Both the position numbers and the translations under genes were made by a program. The notes under the pieces were generated by a model. It made no database searches and was not told where the DNA came from. It worked only from the letters and a program-made list of their open reading frames with translations. DNA of 64,000 nt from Glutinoglossum americanum (lineage: Eukaryota > Ascomycota > Geoglossomycetes > Geoglossales > Geoglossaceae): positions 62,001 to 126,000 of the forward strand of contig JAGHQL010000028.1 of the NCBI GenBank assembly GCA_020080175.1, written 5' to 3'. Of the stretch, positions 21,003 through 31,595 are shown one piece after another (the stretch's first letter is position 1; each line of letters begins with the position of its first letter).

Positions 21003-22807
21003 ATGTCGCTTTTAAGAGAAGCAGAGAGAAGTCTAGGGAACCTACAGAAATTCAGGTCTCTCAATGCCTTTGTTAATAGCGTGCGGGACGAGCGGTTGTT
21101 ACTGGACAGGGTCAAGGAATCGGATGCGCGCCGTGAATTAGGTATGTTGGACCTCCAACAGGGAAAGGGTAAAATGTACTAATGTTTCAATTGGAGGGAA
21201 ACCAAAATCACCAATTGATGGCAGATTAATCGCCATTAAAGATAATATTTGTACACTTCATTATCCAACCACATGTGCCTCGGGAATCCTAAAAGGCTTC
21301 AAGAGCCCCTTCGATGCGACAGTTGTGAAGAAGCTTCAGGATTCTGGTGCCACGATCGTGGGGAAAACAAACCTGGATGAATTCGGTATGGGGTATGTCC
21401 CCTGGAGCTACAACAGCATAGCGTCTCGAAGACTCACAAGGTTGAACAGGTCGCATTCCACTCATTCGCGGTTCGGCGCTGTAAAGAGCCTCCAGACGGG
21501 ACCGAATGGAAAGGCGCTGTCTCCGGGAGGCAGCTCTGGAGGTAGTGCTGTAGCTGTTTCTAGCGGGCAATGCTACGCGTAGGTCTCAGTCTGCTCCCGG
21601 CCACAACGCATTCGGTACAAAAGCCTCTAACACGCCCATAGAGCATTGGGAACTGATACTGGTGGCTCAGTCCGCTTGCCGGCGTCGTACTGCGGGATTG
21701 TTGGGTTTAAGCCGTCCTATGGCCTAGTCTCCAGATGGGGTGTAGTTGCGTACGCGAACTCCTTGGACACCGTTGGTGTGTTGGCTAGGGACTGCAAGAC
21801 GGTGAAGGAAGTGCTTAGTGAGAACCAGTTGTGTCAAGGCGCAAAAATATTCCCGCTAACATTGCGAGCTCAGATGCTATCGATGGCTACGATCCACAAG
21901 ATCCAACAAGCATTCCGGCCAGCACGCGCTCCCGAATTGCCAACCTCAGAGCTAGAAGACGGAGGGTAGGCCCATTCCGTATCGGCGTCCCAGCAGAGTA
22001 CAACGTGGAGGAATTAAGTCCAATAATCCGCCAGACCTGGCTAAAGACCCTTCAACACTTACAGAGTCTTGGCCATGAGATATATCCCGTCTCCTTGCCA
22101 GCAACGCAGCATGCTCTATCTGCATATTATATCCTCGCCCCCGCGGAAGCATCCTCGAATCTAGCAAGGTACGATGGTGTTCGGTATGGTGCAAGAGACA
22201 ATGCAAGCGACGACACGAGTGGTGTTTTGTACGCAGAGACTAGAGATAAGGGGTTTGGTGAAGAGGTCAAGCGGAGGATTCTGCTAGGTGCTTACAGCCT
22301 TAGTGCTGAGTAAGTTTTACCACCGAACCCTGACTGATCCATGTAGTATTTCGAATTAGAGTCGCTGATATCGACGGGCTCGCGTGCAGAGCGATGAATA
22401 ATTATTTTATTCAGGCACAAAAGATCCGCCGCCTCGTACAGCAGGACTTCGACAGCGTCTTCTACCTCCCTAATCCGTTGTCGTCCCCAAGCAGCAGTGA
22501 CCTAGCTTCAGCAGAAGCAGACCCGGCACATGGCTCCCCTAAAGTTGACGTTCTTCTCTGCCCAACAGCTCCAACTCTACCCCCAACCATCGAATCGCTG
22601 AGCGGCAAGTCTCCACTTGACGCATATGTTAATGACGTGTTCACTGTGCCCGCTAGTTTGGCTGGCTTGCCGGCCATTAGCTTGCCAGTGAAATCCACCG
22701 GCGAGGGCAGCGATATGTGTGGGGTTAATTCTGTAGGTATACAGATCATTGGCCAGTACGGGGATGACGAATTGGTTTTCGATGTAGCCGAGTTGATTGA
22801 AGAATAG
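21003..22807 (+). CDS. HER2: Mitochondrial glutamyl-tRNA(Gln) amidotransferase subunit A
   Basis: GatA is the amidase of the GatFAB complex, which converts Glu-tRNA(Gln) to Gln-tRNA(Gln) in mitochondria. Six exons: 21003-21141, 21197-21392, 21450-21578, 21642-21817, 21874-22309 and 22390-22807, giving 497 aa. Amidase-signature hallmarks are clear: LIAIKDNI carries the catalytic Lys, [17 protein letters not shown] the cis-Ser region, and [18 protein letters not shown] the nucleophilic Ser. The C-terminal half has [10 protein letters not shown] and [15 protein letters not shown]. Introns are 55-80 nt with TACTAAT or GCTAAC branch sites. The product begins [15 protein letters not shown], with no long presequence, as in other fungal GatA proteins. 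The 3' end converges with that of MCP1. Confidence 0.95.
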
Positions 22808-23783
22808 AGCCGCGCTAGAGGTGTACAATTCGACCTGTGACTTGTTCGTAGCTGTATTCTATGTATAAAAAAAAAGGGAAGATTTAATAGGAAGGAGAGA
22901 AAATTACAACACCATCAGACCTAGAACAAAAAGGTTCGGTAGACTAACTGGTCCACCTTCTATCTATACCCTAGCTGCATGTAGGTTTTGGCCCCGTGTT
23001 TCCGAGTGCCCGACAGCCCGGTGATGAGGTACATATACTAAGGTACCGACCAGTTTGCATCCAAGTTGCTAGGCAGACACCGTCCCCCAGCCGTGACTCA
23101 ACACCTTCCAACGCACTTGAAATGAGCTAGGGAGCCAATCTCCAATATGTAGCTTTTAGCTAGATTGAAGGAAAGATTCTCCTGCCCTTGACATAGATGT
23201 TTGTACGCAGATACACGGATAGGGGCATCGGTCGACGACGGCTGCTATGAGGATATCACAGCACTAACTAACTATAAAGAAAGCTAAGATCTGCACTGGT
23301 ATGTAGGGATAACTGAGATAGAGGAGGAATGAAGATTAGAAGAGTAGAAAAAGAAAAAAAAAGGAGTGATACCAGACCGTCTCGAACCAAAAGGTTCAGT
23401 GGACCAGTTATTTGGTCCACCTGCTTCCTTGTTTACATCCCGATTGGGTATGGTTTTAATGGTTTTTCGTTTACACTGCCTCGCAGGCCCAACCACTAGG
23501 CCACGAGGCATTGAGAAGTTGAGAGGGTAAATAAACATAAAGGGGTCTCCCTCCCCCCTCCCTAACAATATGTGTAGGACATATGCGTTAAATTAAATTC
23601 ATCTTGTAGTTATCTGCACTAAATGGTTGGGGAAAGTCACTCGTGTATGTAGAGTAAGGCGTAAATATATATTTGTGTGCGAGTGTATGTGCACGGCGTG
23701 CCCCATGGAAGCTAAATGCAACTAATCGCGAGTTTGCAATGCTATTCTACCTCCTCTCTCGTCGGTTACGCCTTAGTAGATAT
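22808..23783. other. Intergenic carrying two related Pol III-like repeat pieces
   Basis: 976 bp between convergent genes. It holds a tRNA-headed repeat at about 23349-23511 and a related but decayed piece at about 22907-22975 (both minus strand; see separate entry). Otherwise there are only short frames. Confidence 0.6.
23349..23511 (-). repeat. Candidate tRNA-derived SINE-like element
   Basis: On the minus strand the block starts with a perfect stem (TGCCTCG ... CGAGGCA, 23478-23511) holding a box A-like TGGCCTAGTGG (23493-23503). About 105 bp on there is a box B-like GGTTCGAGACG (23378-23388), and the block ends in a long T-rich run at 23349-23363. A tRNA cloverleaf cannot be drawn, so it is not a working tRNA. 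A second place, near 22907-22975 on the same strand, carries a homologous tail (GGTGGACCA ... GAACCTTTTTGTTC), which shows that it is repeated. Calling it a SINE is an inference. Confidence 0.45.
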
Positions 23784-24797
23784 CTATACCCACCTCCCCA
23801 AAACCGGGATCTGACTGTAAAGCTCATCGTAACCCCTCCCAACCCACCCACCTGTCGCCCCTCCCCTCCCTACTACCCCAAGTCCGCCTAGCATCCACAA
23901 TCCAGCCACGCTGGCGCTCAACGTATTCAACACAAACCGTCTCCGCTTCCTCTGCACCAAACCTTCCGTCGCACTAGCGGTAACCCCTCTTGGTGTCCAT
24001 CCCAACCAATGTGCGCCACCCCACACGAAATGCCATGCGCCCACTGTAATGAGAGCCGAAAACCCCACAAAACCCACCACCCTTTGCTTTGCAAACCCGT
24101 GGCTAATGTAACCCAGTCCCACGCCTGAGCTGTCACCTTCGACTAACAGCGGTAACACGCGGCTGACAAATGTGTGGCCCGCAACCAGAGGAATCAAGAC
24201 GTATCCTAATAAGCTAGTTCTGCTCAGAGCTGGCCATCGCAGGTGCCGCCGTTGCTCACGACTTTCATATCCGTAGCGTTTCGCCAGCTGGCGACGGCGG
24301 TATAGACGCAGTGCGACTCCAGAGCCAATGTGGGCGATTAATGGGAGGAGAACAACAAGAGGTTCAGTCAGCGGAGATTGGTAGTATGGCCGGGTGAGGA
24401 GGAGATATGTCTCCGAGTCTGCTACGGAGCGCGTGACGAGTGGTAGGATAGAAGTATTTGTGATGTGAAGACCGAGGAAGATGGAGAACGTGTAAGACGA
24501 GTATTTCTGTATCCGCGTCACTAGATTAAGACAGTAGGTTAGCATTAGGCTTTAAGGGTTAGTGTTTCTATAGTGGAGAATTTATAACGTACGATAGTAG
24601 ACTACGCTGTGCCCGCCGAGTCCAAGAGCAGAGGAGGCAGTAACTCTAGGGGGGTTGTAGACATTAGAAGGAAAGTAGGAGTCTTTGATTTCCTCGGCCG
24701 GGGATTCAGTCGGGGATTCAATTGGGGATGGTTCAAGCTCTCGGAGATTAATTAAAGATTCTGGGTACTCTTCGTCAGGGCTACGCCTGGAATCCAT
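23784..24797 (-). CDS. MCP1: Mcp1-like mitochondrial outer-membrane protein (DUF1691)
   Basis: Yeast Mcp1 is a mitochondrial membrane protein that acts with Vps13 in lipid supply and suppresses loss of ERMES. Two exons, 24593-24797 and 23784-24520, give 313 aa. The N-terminal 65 residues are acidic and Pro/Ser-rich (ESLINLRELEPSPIESP). The DUF1691-type membrane part follows in two similar halves: YSSYTFSIFLGLHITNTSILP, TRPYYQSPLTEPLVVLLP, GSGVALRLYRRRQLAKRYG, then GYVLIPLVAGHTFVSRVLPL, GLGYISHGF and WHFVWGGAHWLGWTP. The ATG at 24797 is preferred because conserved sequence starts there; another in-frame ATG is at 24914. About five membrane spans are visible. Confidence 0.88.
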
Positions 24798-24996
24798 ATT
24801 TCTGCGCGAGGGGAAGAGTGAAGAGTCTGGGAGGACGACGGATGGAAAGAACGTAGTTGTGACATCGGCTGTGTTAGAGCTTTGACCACACCTTATTTTT
24901 GGTGGCTTGAACACGCTGACGTCTTATGTACAACACACTGGCAAAACGCCGACACTCAACTACATTTACTAAGCACAAATATCACTCTACAGCAAA
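24798..24996. promoter_or_regulatory. Shared divergent promoter (MCP1 / zinc-finger gene)
   Basis: 199 bp separate the preferred starts of the two divergent genes. If MCP1 uses its upstream ATG the gap is only about 80 bp. No clear TATA element was seen. Confidence 0.45.
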
Positions 24997-25998
24997 ATGC
25001 CGCGAGTGAGCATCTTAGCCCAGGCGCAAGAGCAGGCTCCTTGTACCACTAGAGAACATTATGCTAACTTCCAATCGCAGGGAGGGTTCACAAACCCAGC
25101 ACCAAAGGTATGTTAATGGTCGGACGCAAGCCAGAGACTAGGAAATCTGACGTGAATCGTTTAGACGGAGAGTGCGAGGGAAGCGCGGAAGTCATTTTTC
25201 TGTGAGGGAGCCACGTAGCGTTTGTGTTGCGATCTGTTATACTGATTTCACGGCGTTTGCAAGGCGAACTATGCCAAAAGGTGTTAAATTATATAAATTA
25301 TCCCTCAGAGCCTCCCAGACCAGTGAGCCGCCGAAGAATGGCGTCGGGACTGACGCCGAAATACAGGGATATAGCCGTATGAACGAGTTTGAGGCGCACG
25401 AGTCGTCGTACGATCATCAACATAAGAAGGTTAGACTATCTTGTTCTATTCCGCTAAGCAATGAGACCGATACTCGAGGACACGGATGGTAAGGCCTTCT
25501 GATTCTGGCGTTTGCTCGTCAGAGCGGACTCCAGGCCAAGAGCTCAGCACGCCCGTATCAAGAGAATTGCTCCTCGGACGGGATACACAACCCCTCCGGG
25601 AAAACCACAAAGCTAACACCCTCCCACAGCGCCTTAAAGAAATGAAAAAAATGCAGCGAGACCCCCTCGCATCCACCAAGGCCCGCAAAGCTGAGCGGAG
25701 GGCAGACGAGAAATCAGGCCTCATCACAATCAAGCCCGTTAAACTAGATACTCAGCCCACACCGTCGTCGTCGGCAGCAGCAGGCGGAGGCGGGTTCAGG
25801 AAAGGTGGCTTTAAGAGCGCATTTGGGGAAGCGAAGGCTGAAGGAGACGATGGGTTACTGAAGGGGGCCGCTGCTCCTAACTTTAAGAAGGCGTTTGTAG
25901 GCGATGATGGAGAGAAGGCGGTAAAGGGGGAGGATGAGGAGAGTGACACAGAAGATGAAGGGTATGAAGTGTACGATCCAAGGAAACCCACCGACTAG
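24997..25998 (+). CDS. C2H2 (GPATCH8/ZNF804-type) zinc-finger protein
   Basis: Tiny first exons read MPR (24997-25005) and GGFTNPAPK (25081-25107). A third starts at 25165 with TESAREARKSFFCE. The second half of a finger is plain in a later exon ending at 25429: GYSRMNEFEAHESSYDHQHKK. After a 200-bp intron the last exon, 25630-25998, gives RLKEMKKMQRDP and a Lys/Glu/Gly-rich tail ending DTEDEGYEVYDPRKPTD. The finger type (F.C..C.K.Y....EF..H..SYDHQHK.RLK) is that of GPATCH8/ZNF804A, linked to RNA processing. Oddly, the second Cys (the ..LC.K part) could not be found between 25203 and 25367, so that splice join is unresolved. A missed microexon or a damaged finger are both possible. The 9-nt first exon depends on family similarity. 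Confidence 0.7.
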
Positions 25999-26923
25999 AG
26001 GCCTGCCTGGGAGGTTTGTATTTTTTTTTTTTCTATTTTATATATTTATTTTTCCCAAGGCAAATAGATAAGGTGTTTGCGAACTGAATCGGTCATTCCC
26101 CACGTCCGTCGTTTTTAAACATGACGAAGTAAACCGCATTACTTTGGGATATGGTAACATTATGGGTTAGAAACCCCGAGTTCACCCTGAAGTTGTACTC
26201 CACAAAAGTGGCGTGCCCGACCCCGACTCGATTTGACATTCCAGCAACATATCTCCCGGGCGTGCTCCGTCAATTCTGATATCGCTAGCTATTCCGAGTC
26301 TTCGTAGAGGGGAATTAAACTCCACCTCGAGCTAGTCCGGTCCCTCTGTTTCCCCTATAGCCACGAGCATCCCACCCATCTCCTGGAATAGCAGTATTTC
26401 TCGAGCGCAGTCCCATTACTTCCCTCGGGAGCGTCAAGGGATATTAGGCCCAACGATGACATATCCCGGAATTCCGGGGACGCTTTCGTCCTCATTCTCG
26501 CGCAGTCGAAGTTAGGGACACATTGGGGGGAGTGGAGAGAAGATGCGAAGGCATGGAAGGGGGTAATTGGAATTCAAGTTTCGAGACTCACACTAGATGG
26601 TGCGTGATCAGCAATGGCCATGGCCAATAGCAGCTACCAGGATCGGGATACTATCACGTATTGCTAGGGCGTGCCCCGCCGCCCTAAGACGGAAATGGCT
26701 CGAAATTCGTTAGATGTCTTAAACGTTTAAAATTACCGAAAATGGAGGCCGTGATATGCGGACCTAGAATGACCAGGGAGCATTTAAAGGAAGACCGCAA
26801 CTTTGTTATGTTCTTGAAAAACTTAGATCTTAGGGACTCCGCATATGATTAGGGATAATCAGCGGGGGTCCTGCTTGTATATCTCGATGGTAAATAGTAG
26901 GTGCTCCTTGGATATATATAATA
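25999..26923. other. Intergenic, no gene seen
   Basis: 925 bp between the convergent 3' ends of the zinc-finger gene and the anoctamin gene. A T-run lies at 26021-26032. Only short frames occur, and no RNA was recognised. Confidence 0.6.
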
Positions 26924-29396
26924 TCACTGGTCCTTTTTCTCCCTCGATGCACTCCTAGAAATAATCCCCTTCCCAGCTTTTAGGGTTTCTTCCAAACCTT
27001 GTTGTCTTCCCCAAAACTTATCCTCCGCTTTAGCGCCGATCGGACCCCCCGCTTCCTCTCCCAACATCTTCCTATCGGCCTTCCCGACTAACCCTTCTGC
27101 TATCCGAGCTGCTTCCTCCTCCCCAAGCCATTCCTCCAAGTAGAGTTTCCGCACCGAGAACCTCTCCTGGCGCTCCTTCTGGAGGCCAGGGGACTCGATT
27201 GACACAAGGATAGTACGGATGCCTAGGCGGACGAGAAGATAAATGTGTTCGGAGAAGAATATTGTTAGTAGAAGGCCCCAGACTTTGATGTTCCACGGTG
27301 TGCCCTCGGGCCCTAAGCCGTTACCGCCGAATAGATAGATAAGAGCTGCGGTGGTGATGCTGCCAAGCCAGGCTAGAAATCCGAGACTATCCAGCCAGGG
27401 GCCGATGCTGTCACCACGCCAGGGTACGGGACGCTGCATCCCGGAACAGATCTTGATAGCGTCCGAGCGAAGCTCGAACCAGTTGTTGACCAGGTAGGTG
27501 AATCCAGATAGAGGCCACACGACGGAGAAGAGGACCAAGTAGCCGAACTGACATGAAACTTAGGATATCGGAAATGAAAAACGTTCGCGTGTGGCAGGGA
27601 AAGACATACCTGCATGCACATCTCTCTCAAATCTACATTGACATCATAAATTTCCAACCTAGCCTCATCTCTGACTCTCGCTAAGAACGCAGCTTCTTCT
27701 GGAGGATCATTCATGCTGGCATCGGGTATCTCTCCTCCACGCCTTGATGCAATGCTGCTCTTTATTTTTTTGACTTTGTTGAAGCCACTACGTTTTATAT
27801 ATGGTACGATGATCTCCAGAGCTAAATTGACGATTTGAGCCTGAATCGCGAAGTAGAAAACTTGCTTCTGCAGCCTGGCTGAGTTTATTTGAAATCCGGC
27901 TTTTGGCATTTGAAGCTGTTTTGGGTCGTCCATAAGAGACTCAACGGTAAGTCCGAAAATGTCGAGGTGAGGCACAATGAGGCTCCCGAATGGAATATAT
28001 ATAAATGCAGTAAGAAAGAGGGGAAGATAGCATGTGATAAAGTTGAAAATGAACACTTTCCGTGTCATGGCGGCCTCATAACTATCGATCGTTGCGTAAT
28101 TCTCATATTCGGTGAGACGCGTGGCTATCCCGGTCAAGATGGTCGTCAAAATAGGGATAAACGCCGTAAGCAGACCAACTGGAAGGAAGACCTATATGCT
28201 CTTAGTAAAATGGTAGCAAGCTGGATCTGAAGTCTAGATATTCACCAATAGCCACTTTAGAGGTCCATTATACACCTCAGATATGAAGATCTCGATCGCA
28301 AAACAAGTAGCGATCAGTCCCCCTAATACAGAAATGGCGAGGATTGCGAAAGGCACTTGCAAAAGCTGCCTCACAAGTCTTTTCCGGGCTGGGAATACTT
28401 TGACCTTTTCTCCGGTCACACTGTCGGAAACCTCCTTTTCGTATTCGAACTCTGGCCTTAAGTGCTGGATTGAAGATGCTCCTCGCACACCCCAGCGGAC
28501 TGCGAGATCTACCTCCTGGCGCTTCCAGTATTCGATAAAAGCTGCGGACCAGAGGCCAATGGCAATAGCATAGACGAGAGAGAACTGCGGCAAGCAGTAA
28601 CGCGCAAATGCACCAAAAATGGCAGGGAAGAGAAGAAAAAAGGCGTAGGATTGGAGGAATGCAAAGTAAAATGCGATCTTCATCCAGCGGTTAGCTCAAC
28701 GACGAAGAAAAGGTTCAAGGGGTCCTTACCTTCTCTCCAAACCGGTCTCTAATTTCTGTCAAATCCTCTGCGCTGATATACATTTTGCCACTCCAGCGTT
28801 TCAGCCATTCCTTGTTGAAGGAACGGTTATGAAGCGGGAAGATGGACTCCACATTCTTCCATTCGCCTTTTTGCGGGGTAATCCCCGCCCCGCCCTCGGA
28901 CTCGGGGCTTGTAATGAGAAAGTAGGCAATCCGAAGTCTTTCAGAGTCGGTCAACGGCTCTGACGCCAGTAGCTTCTCGGTCTCCTTCTCTGGGGCCGTT
29001 AGACGAATGCCGTGCAACCAGTCCTTGATCCTGTGAACCGCGAGTTATAGACGGGCCTAGCTGCGCTGAAAATTGGCACATCGATACTGACCTAGATCGG
29101 TAGACTTCACCAAGCAGATGTCTCTCAGACACAATTTTAGTGAAGATTAGCACAGAACAGTCGTCACCATCTCTGACCTCGAGGTCAAGGCCAACGTTGG
29201 CCAGCAAGCGAACGAGCTTTTCAAATTGCGCTTCTGCTTTCCCTTTGTCTATCGGCCGTGCCGCCAGCAATCAATAACCAACTCGAGGTGAGGAATGTAG
29301 GAGCTTACCAGCAGCTGCAAGTCGATAGCAAATCACATAGTCTACTCCAAAGTTTGTGTCCAATGCGCTGCCGGCGGATTGCTGCGAGGAAGCCAT
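26924..29396 (-). CDS. Anoctamin/TMEM16 lipid scramblase (Ist2-like)
   Basis: Fungal TMEM16 proteins such as nhTMEM16 and afTMEM16 are Ca2+-activated phospholipid scramblases; yeast Ist2 also tethers the ER to the plasma membrane. Six exons, 5' to 3': 29309-29396, 29092-29248, 28730-29030, 28246-28677, 27610-28191 and 26924-27547, giving 727 aa, close to nhTMEM16. The N-terminus ends in NFGVDYVICYRL, as in nhTMEM16. About ten membrane spans lie at residues 180-640. Acidic residues that would form the Ca2+ sites are kept in LALEIIVPYIKR and in NNWFELRSDAIKI. The C-terminal 100 residues are soluble, with a helix rich in Glu/Lys/Arg (SVRKLYLEEWLGEEEAARI). No long Ist2-type tail exists, so this is the short scramblase form. 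Confidence 0.94.
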
Positions 29397-29793
29397 AATG
29401 AGATTGCCGTCGCAGAGTCTTCACCGGATTATCCTGGAAGACGGTGTATACAGACGGTGCTCTGGGGGCCTGTACTTGCACTTATGAAGTGTAGACGAGG
29501 TTGGCTGGTGGTGTTTGTGCCAGCAACGTCATCGCCTTGTTACCAGTTGACTTCCTTGCAATCGTTATCCAGTTACATGCAACATCGAGAACAATCCCGG
29601 CGTCGATCATCCATACGACATTGTCAATACACGTGATTGACAACAATTCTTCGAAGCTTCAACCTCTTGCTGTGCAAGTCTCCTCCTTAGGCCTATAAGG
29701 CCTCGCCTTATGGAGTGCAACGCTCATGACTACAGAATAGCTCTAAACAGCTCTCTGGTGATTTCCGAGTCTAGATCATAGATAAAGATTAAG
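29397..29793. promoter_or_regulatory. Divergent promoter region (anoctamin / metallophosphoesterase)
   Basis: 397 bp between the starts of two divergent genes. No clear TATA box, RNA or small gene was seen. A short inverted motif GGCCTATAAGGCC occurs at 29690-29702. Confidence 0.45.
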
Positions 29794-30769
29794 ATGCCGC
29801 TCCTTTTTCCTCGACCCTCGAACGTTTTCGATCCTCCGACAACCCTCGATCATTTCTTGTCATCGCCCGTAAAATTCCTCGCCCGGAATCTACATCGTAT
29901 TTTTGTCTATCTCCACGCTCCCCCGGTCCTGGTCCCTCACAATAAACCCGCTATTAAAGTTGTTTGCATCAGCGATACCCACAATGATACCCAACAGGTC
30001 CCTCCGGGTGACCTCCTCATCCACGCTGGAGATCTTACCAACAATGGAACAGTCGTCGAGCTACAAGCGCAGATCGACTGGCTGAAATCCCTGCCGCACA
30101 CGCATAAGGTGGTCATATGCGGAAATCATGATAGTTTCTTCGACCCAGCTTCCCGCCTAGCGGAGGATGAGGGCAAGACGCTTTCATGGGACGGGATCCG
30201 GTACCTTCAGAACAGCTCCATAACGCTCACTTTTCCTTCGCGTGGAGAGCGTAGGCTTGTCGTCCACGGGGCTCCCCAGATTCCACTCTGCGGTGGTTCT
30301 AACTTCGCCTTCCAGCACCAGAGGGATGAGGACCAATGGACGGGGACTGTACCGCCAGAAACGGATATTTTGATTACACACTCGCCGCCCAAATATCACC
30401 TAGACCTGCCGGCAGGCCTTGGTTGCAAATTTCTCCTTAAAGAAGTGTGGAGGGTGCGGCCGACGCTCCATGTTTCTCCATGTTTTTGGGCACGTCCATT
30501 CAGGGCATGGCAAAGAAGTTGTGTTCTGGGATGAGGAGCAGCAAATCTATGAACGGCTATGCTCGCGGAAAGATCGGGGTGTGATCTTAGACCTACTCGA
30601 CGTTTGGGGATGGCTGGACGTGGGGAGGCAAGTCTGTCACGGAGTAGGAGCCGTGCTGTGGACTCGGGTGTGGGGCGGAGACAGTACCGGAAGCCTGATG
30701 GTGAATGCAGCGTTGGCTTATCAGAGTACGCGGAAGTTGGGGAACCCGGTCCATGTCGTGGAGATTTGA
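29794..30769 (+). pseudogene. MPPED-type metallophosphoesterase, frameshifted by a 10-bp duplication
   Basis: The intact first part (29794 to about 30475) carries the order of metal-binding motifs of the MPPED1/2 family of calcineurin-like phosphoesterases: VVCISDTHND, LLIHAGDLTNNG, VVICGNHDSF and ILITHSPPK. Then a perfect 10-bp tandem duplication, CTCCATGTTT twice (30466-30485), shifts the frame by one. The frame used from 29794 runs out at 30534 with unrelated residues. The sequence after the duplication continues in the next frame to 30769 with FGHVHSGHGKEV, the last metal-binding motif, and a normal C-terminus (NAALAYQSTRKLGNPVHVVEI). With a single copy of the 10 bp the family sequence TLHVFGHVHSGHG is continuous. 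No other break is visible, so the loss is recent, or it is a sequencing or assembly error. Ten bases are far too few for an intron. Confidence 0.85.
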
Positions 30770-31595
30770 TGGGTGGCAACGCACGCTGGTTGAGTAGTGT
30801 GTGCAATCAAGTTTCGGGTTTCTCCTTTCTCGAGGGAATTTTCTGCACTAGGCGGCTAAAACCTTAGGACTTAGGGGAATCGATGCTGTGGTTTAGCTAG
30901 GTTAGAGACTATACAAGACGTTTCTTAGCCACCGAAGACTTTGGGGCCCTATTTATTGCTCGGATACCACTCGGGGCTCGTTCCATTGGTATTGCGCTCA
31001 ACGTTTCTTGGTGCTAGTTAATGTTACCCCACAAATGTGAGATATCTGGCCGCCTGCCCCTTAACGCCCGGGTGTGTAGTGCTGTTCGGGAACCCATCCT
31101 AATCAGCTGGTCTATTGGGATTTGGTCACATCTTCTGTGTGCGCATTTCGCGTTGGGGGCCTTTTCTAGCCCGCCGGTGTTACTGGACGATACGACCGCT
31201 CCGTCCCACAACGGCAGCTCCGGCAACATGACTATCATAAGGCACCATTTAAAGGGCTGCCCCCTGCGAGTACTAGAGTAGCCCCAAACCACATTTTGGT
31301 GCTAGCGGCTGCATACTATCAAGACAATTCTGATAAACGGAAACTATGGAAAGATAATAATTAAATTGAACCCCATAACTGATTAACGGCTGCAGCTATC
31401 TGACAATCTCTTAGGAATCTCCCCACTTGGCAAAGATCAGTCAACGTGTCTCATCTATTCTATAGGGGAACCGAATTTCGCTCTTGAAACTGCGGGGGAA
31501 ATGCAATGATCTAGGAGGGTAGGCATTATCTGTGAGTTCCCCCTTATCCAACCCCCCATTCCCCTCACCCCTATTAGCGCAGAAGTAGAACACAC
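30770..31595. other. Intergenic, no gene seen
   Basis: 826 bp between convergent genes. Overlapping 86- and 92-codon frames on opposite strands at 31014-31292 have no recognised domain; the arrangement suggests a chance or repeat-derived sequence. Confidence 0.5.

Noticed and set aside
23371-23511. Possible tRNA gene on the minus strand
   Set aside because: A box A-like and a box B-like motif exist, but acceptor and T stems do not pair and the spacing is too long for a tRNA with a normal intron. It is kept as a repeat-like element instead.
26000-26923. Searched for a small gene between the zinc-finger and anoctamin genes
   Set aside because: Only short frames without domains or plausible splice patterns.
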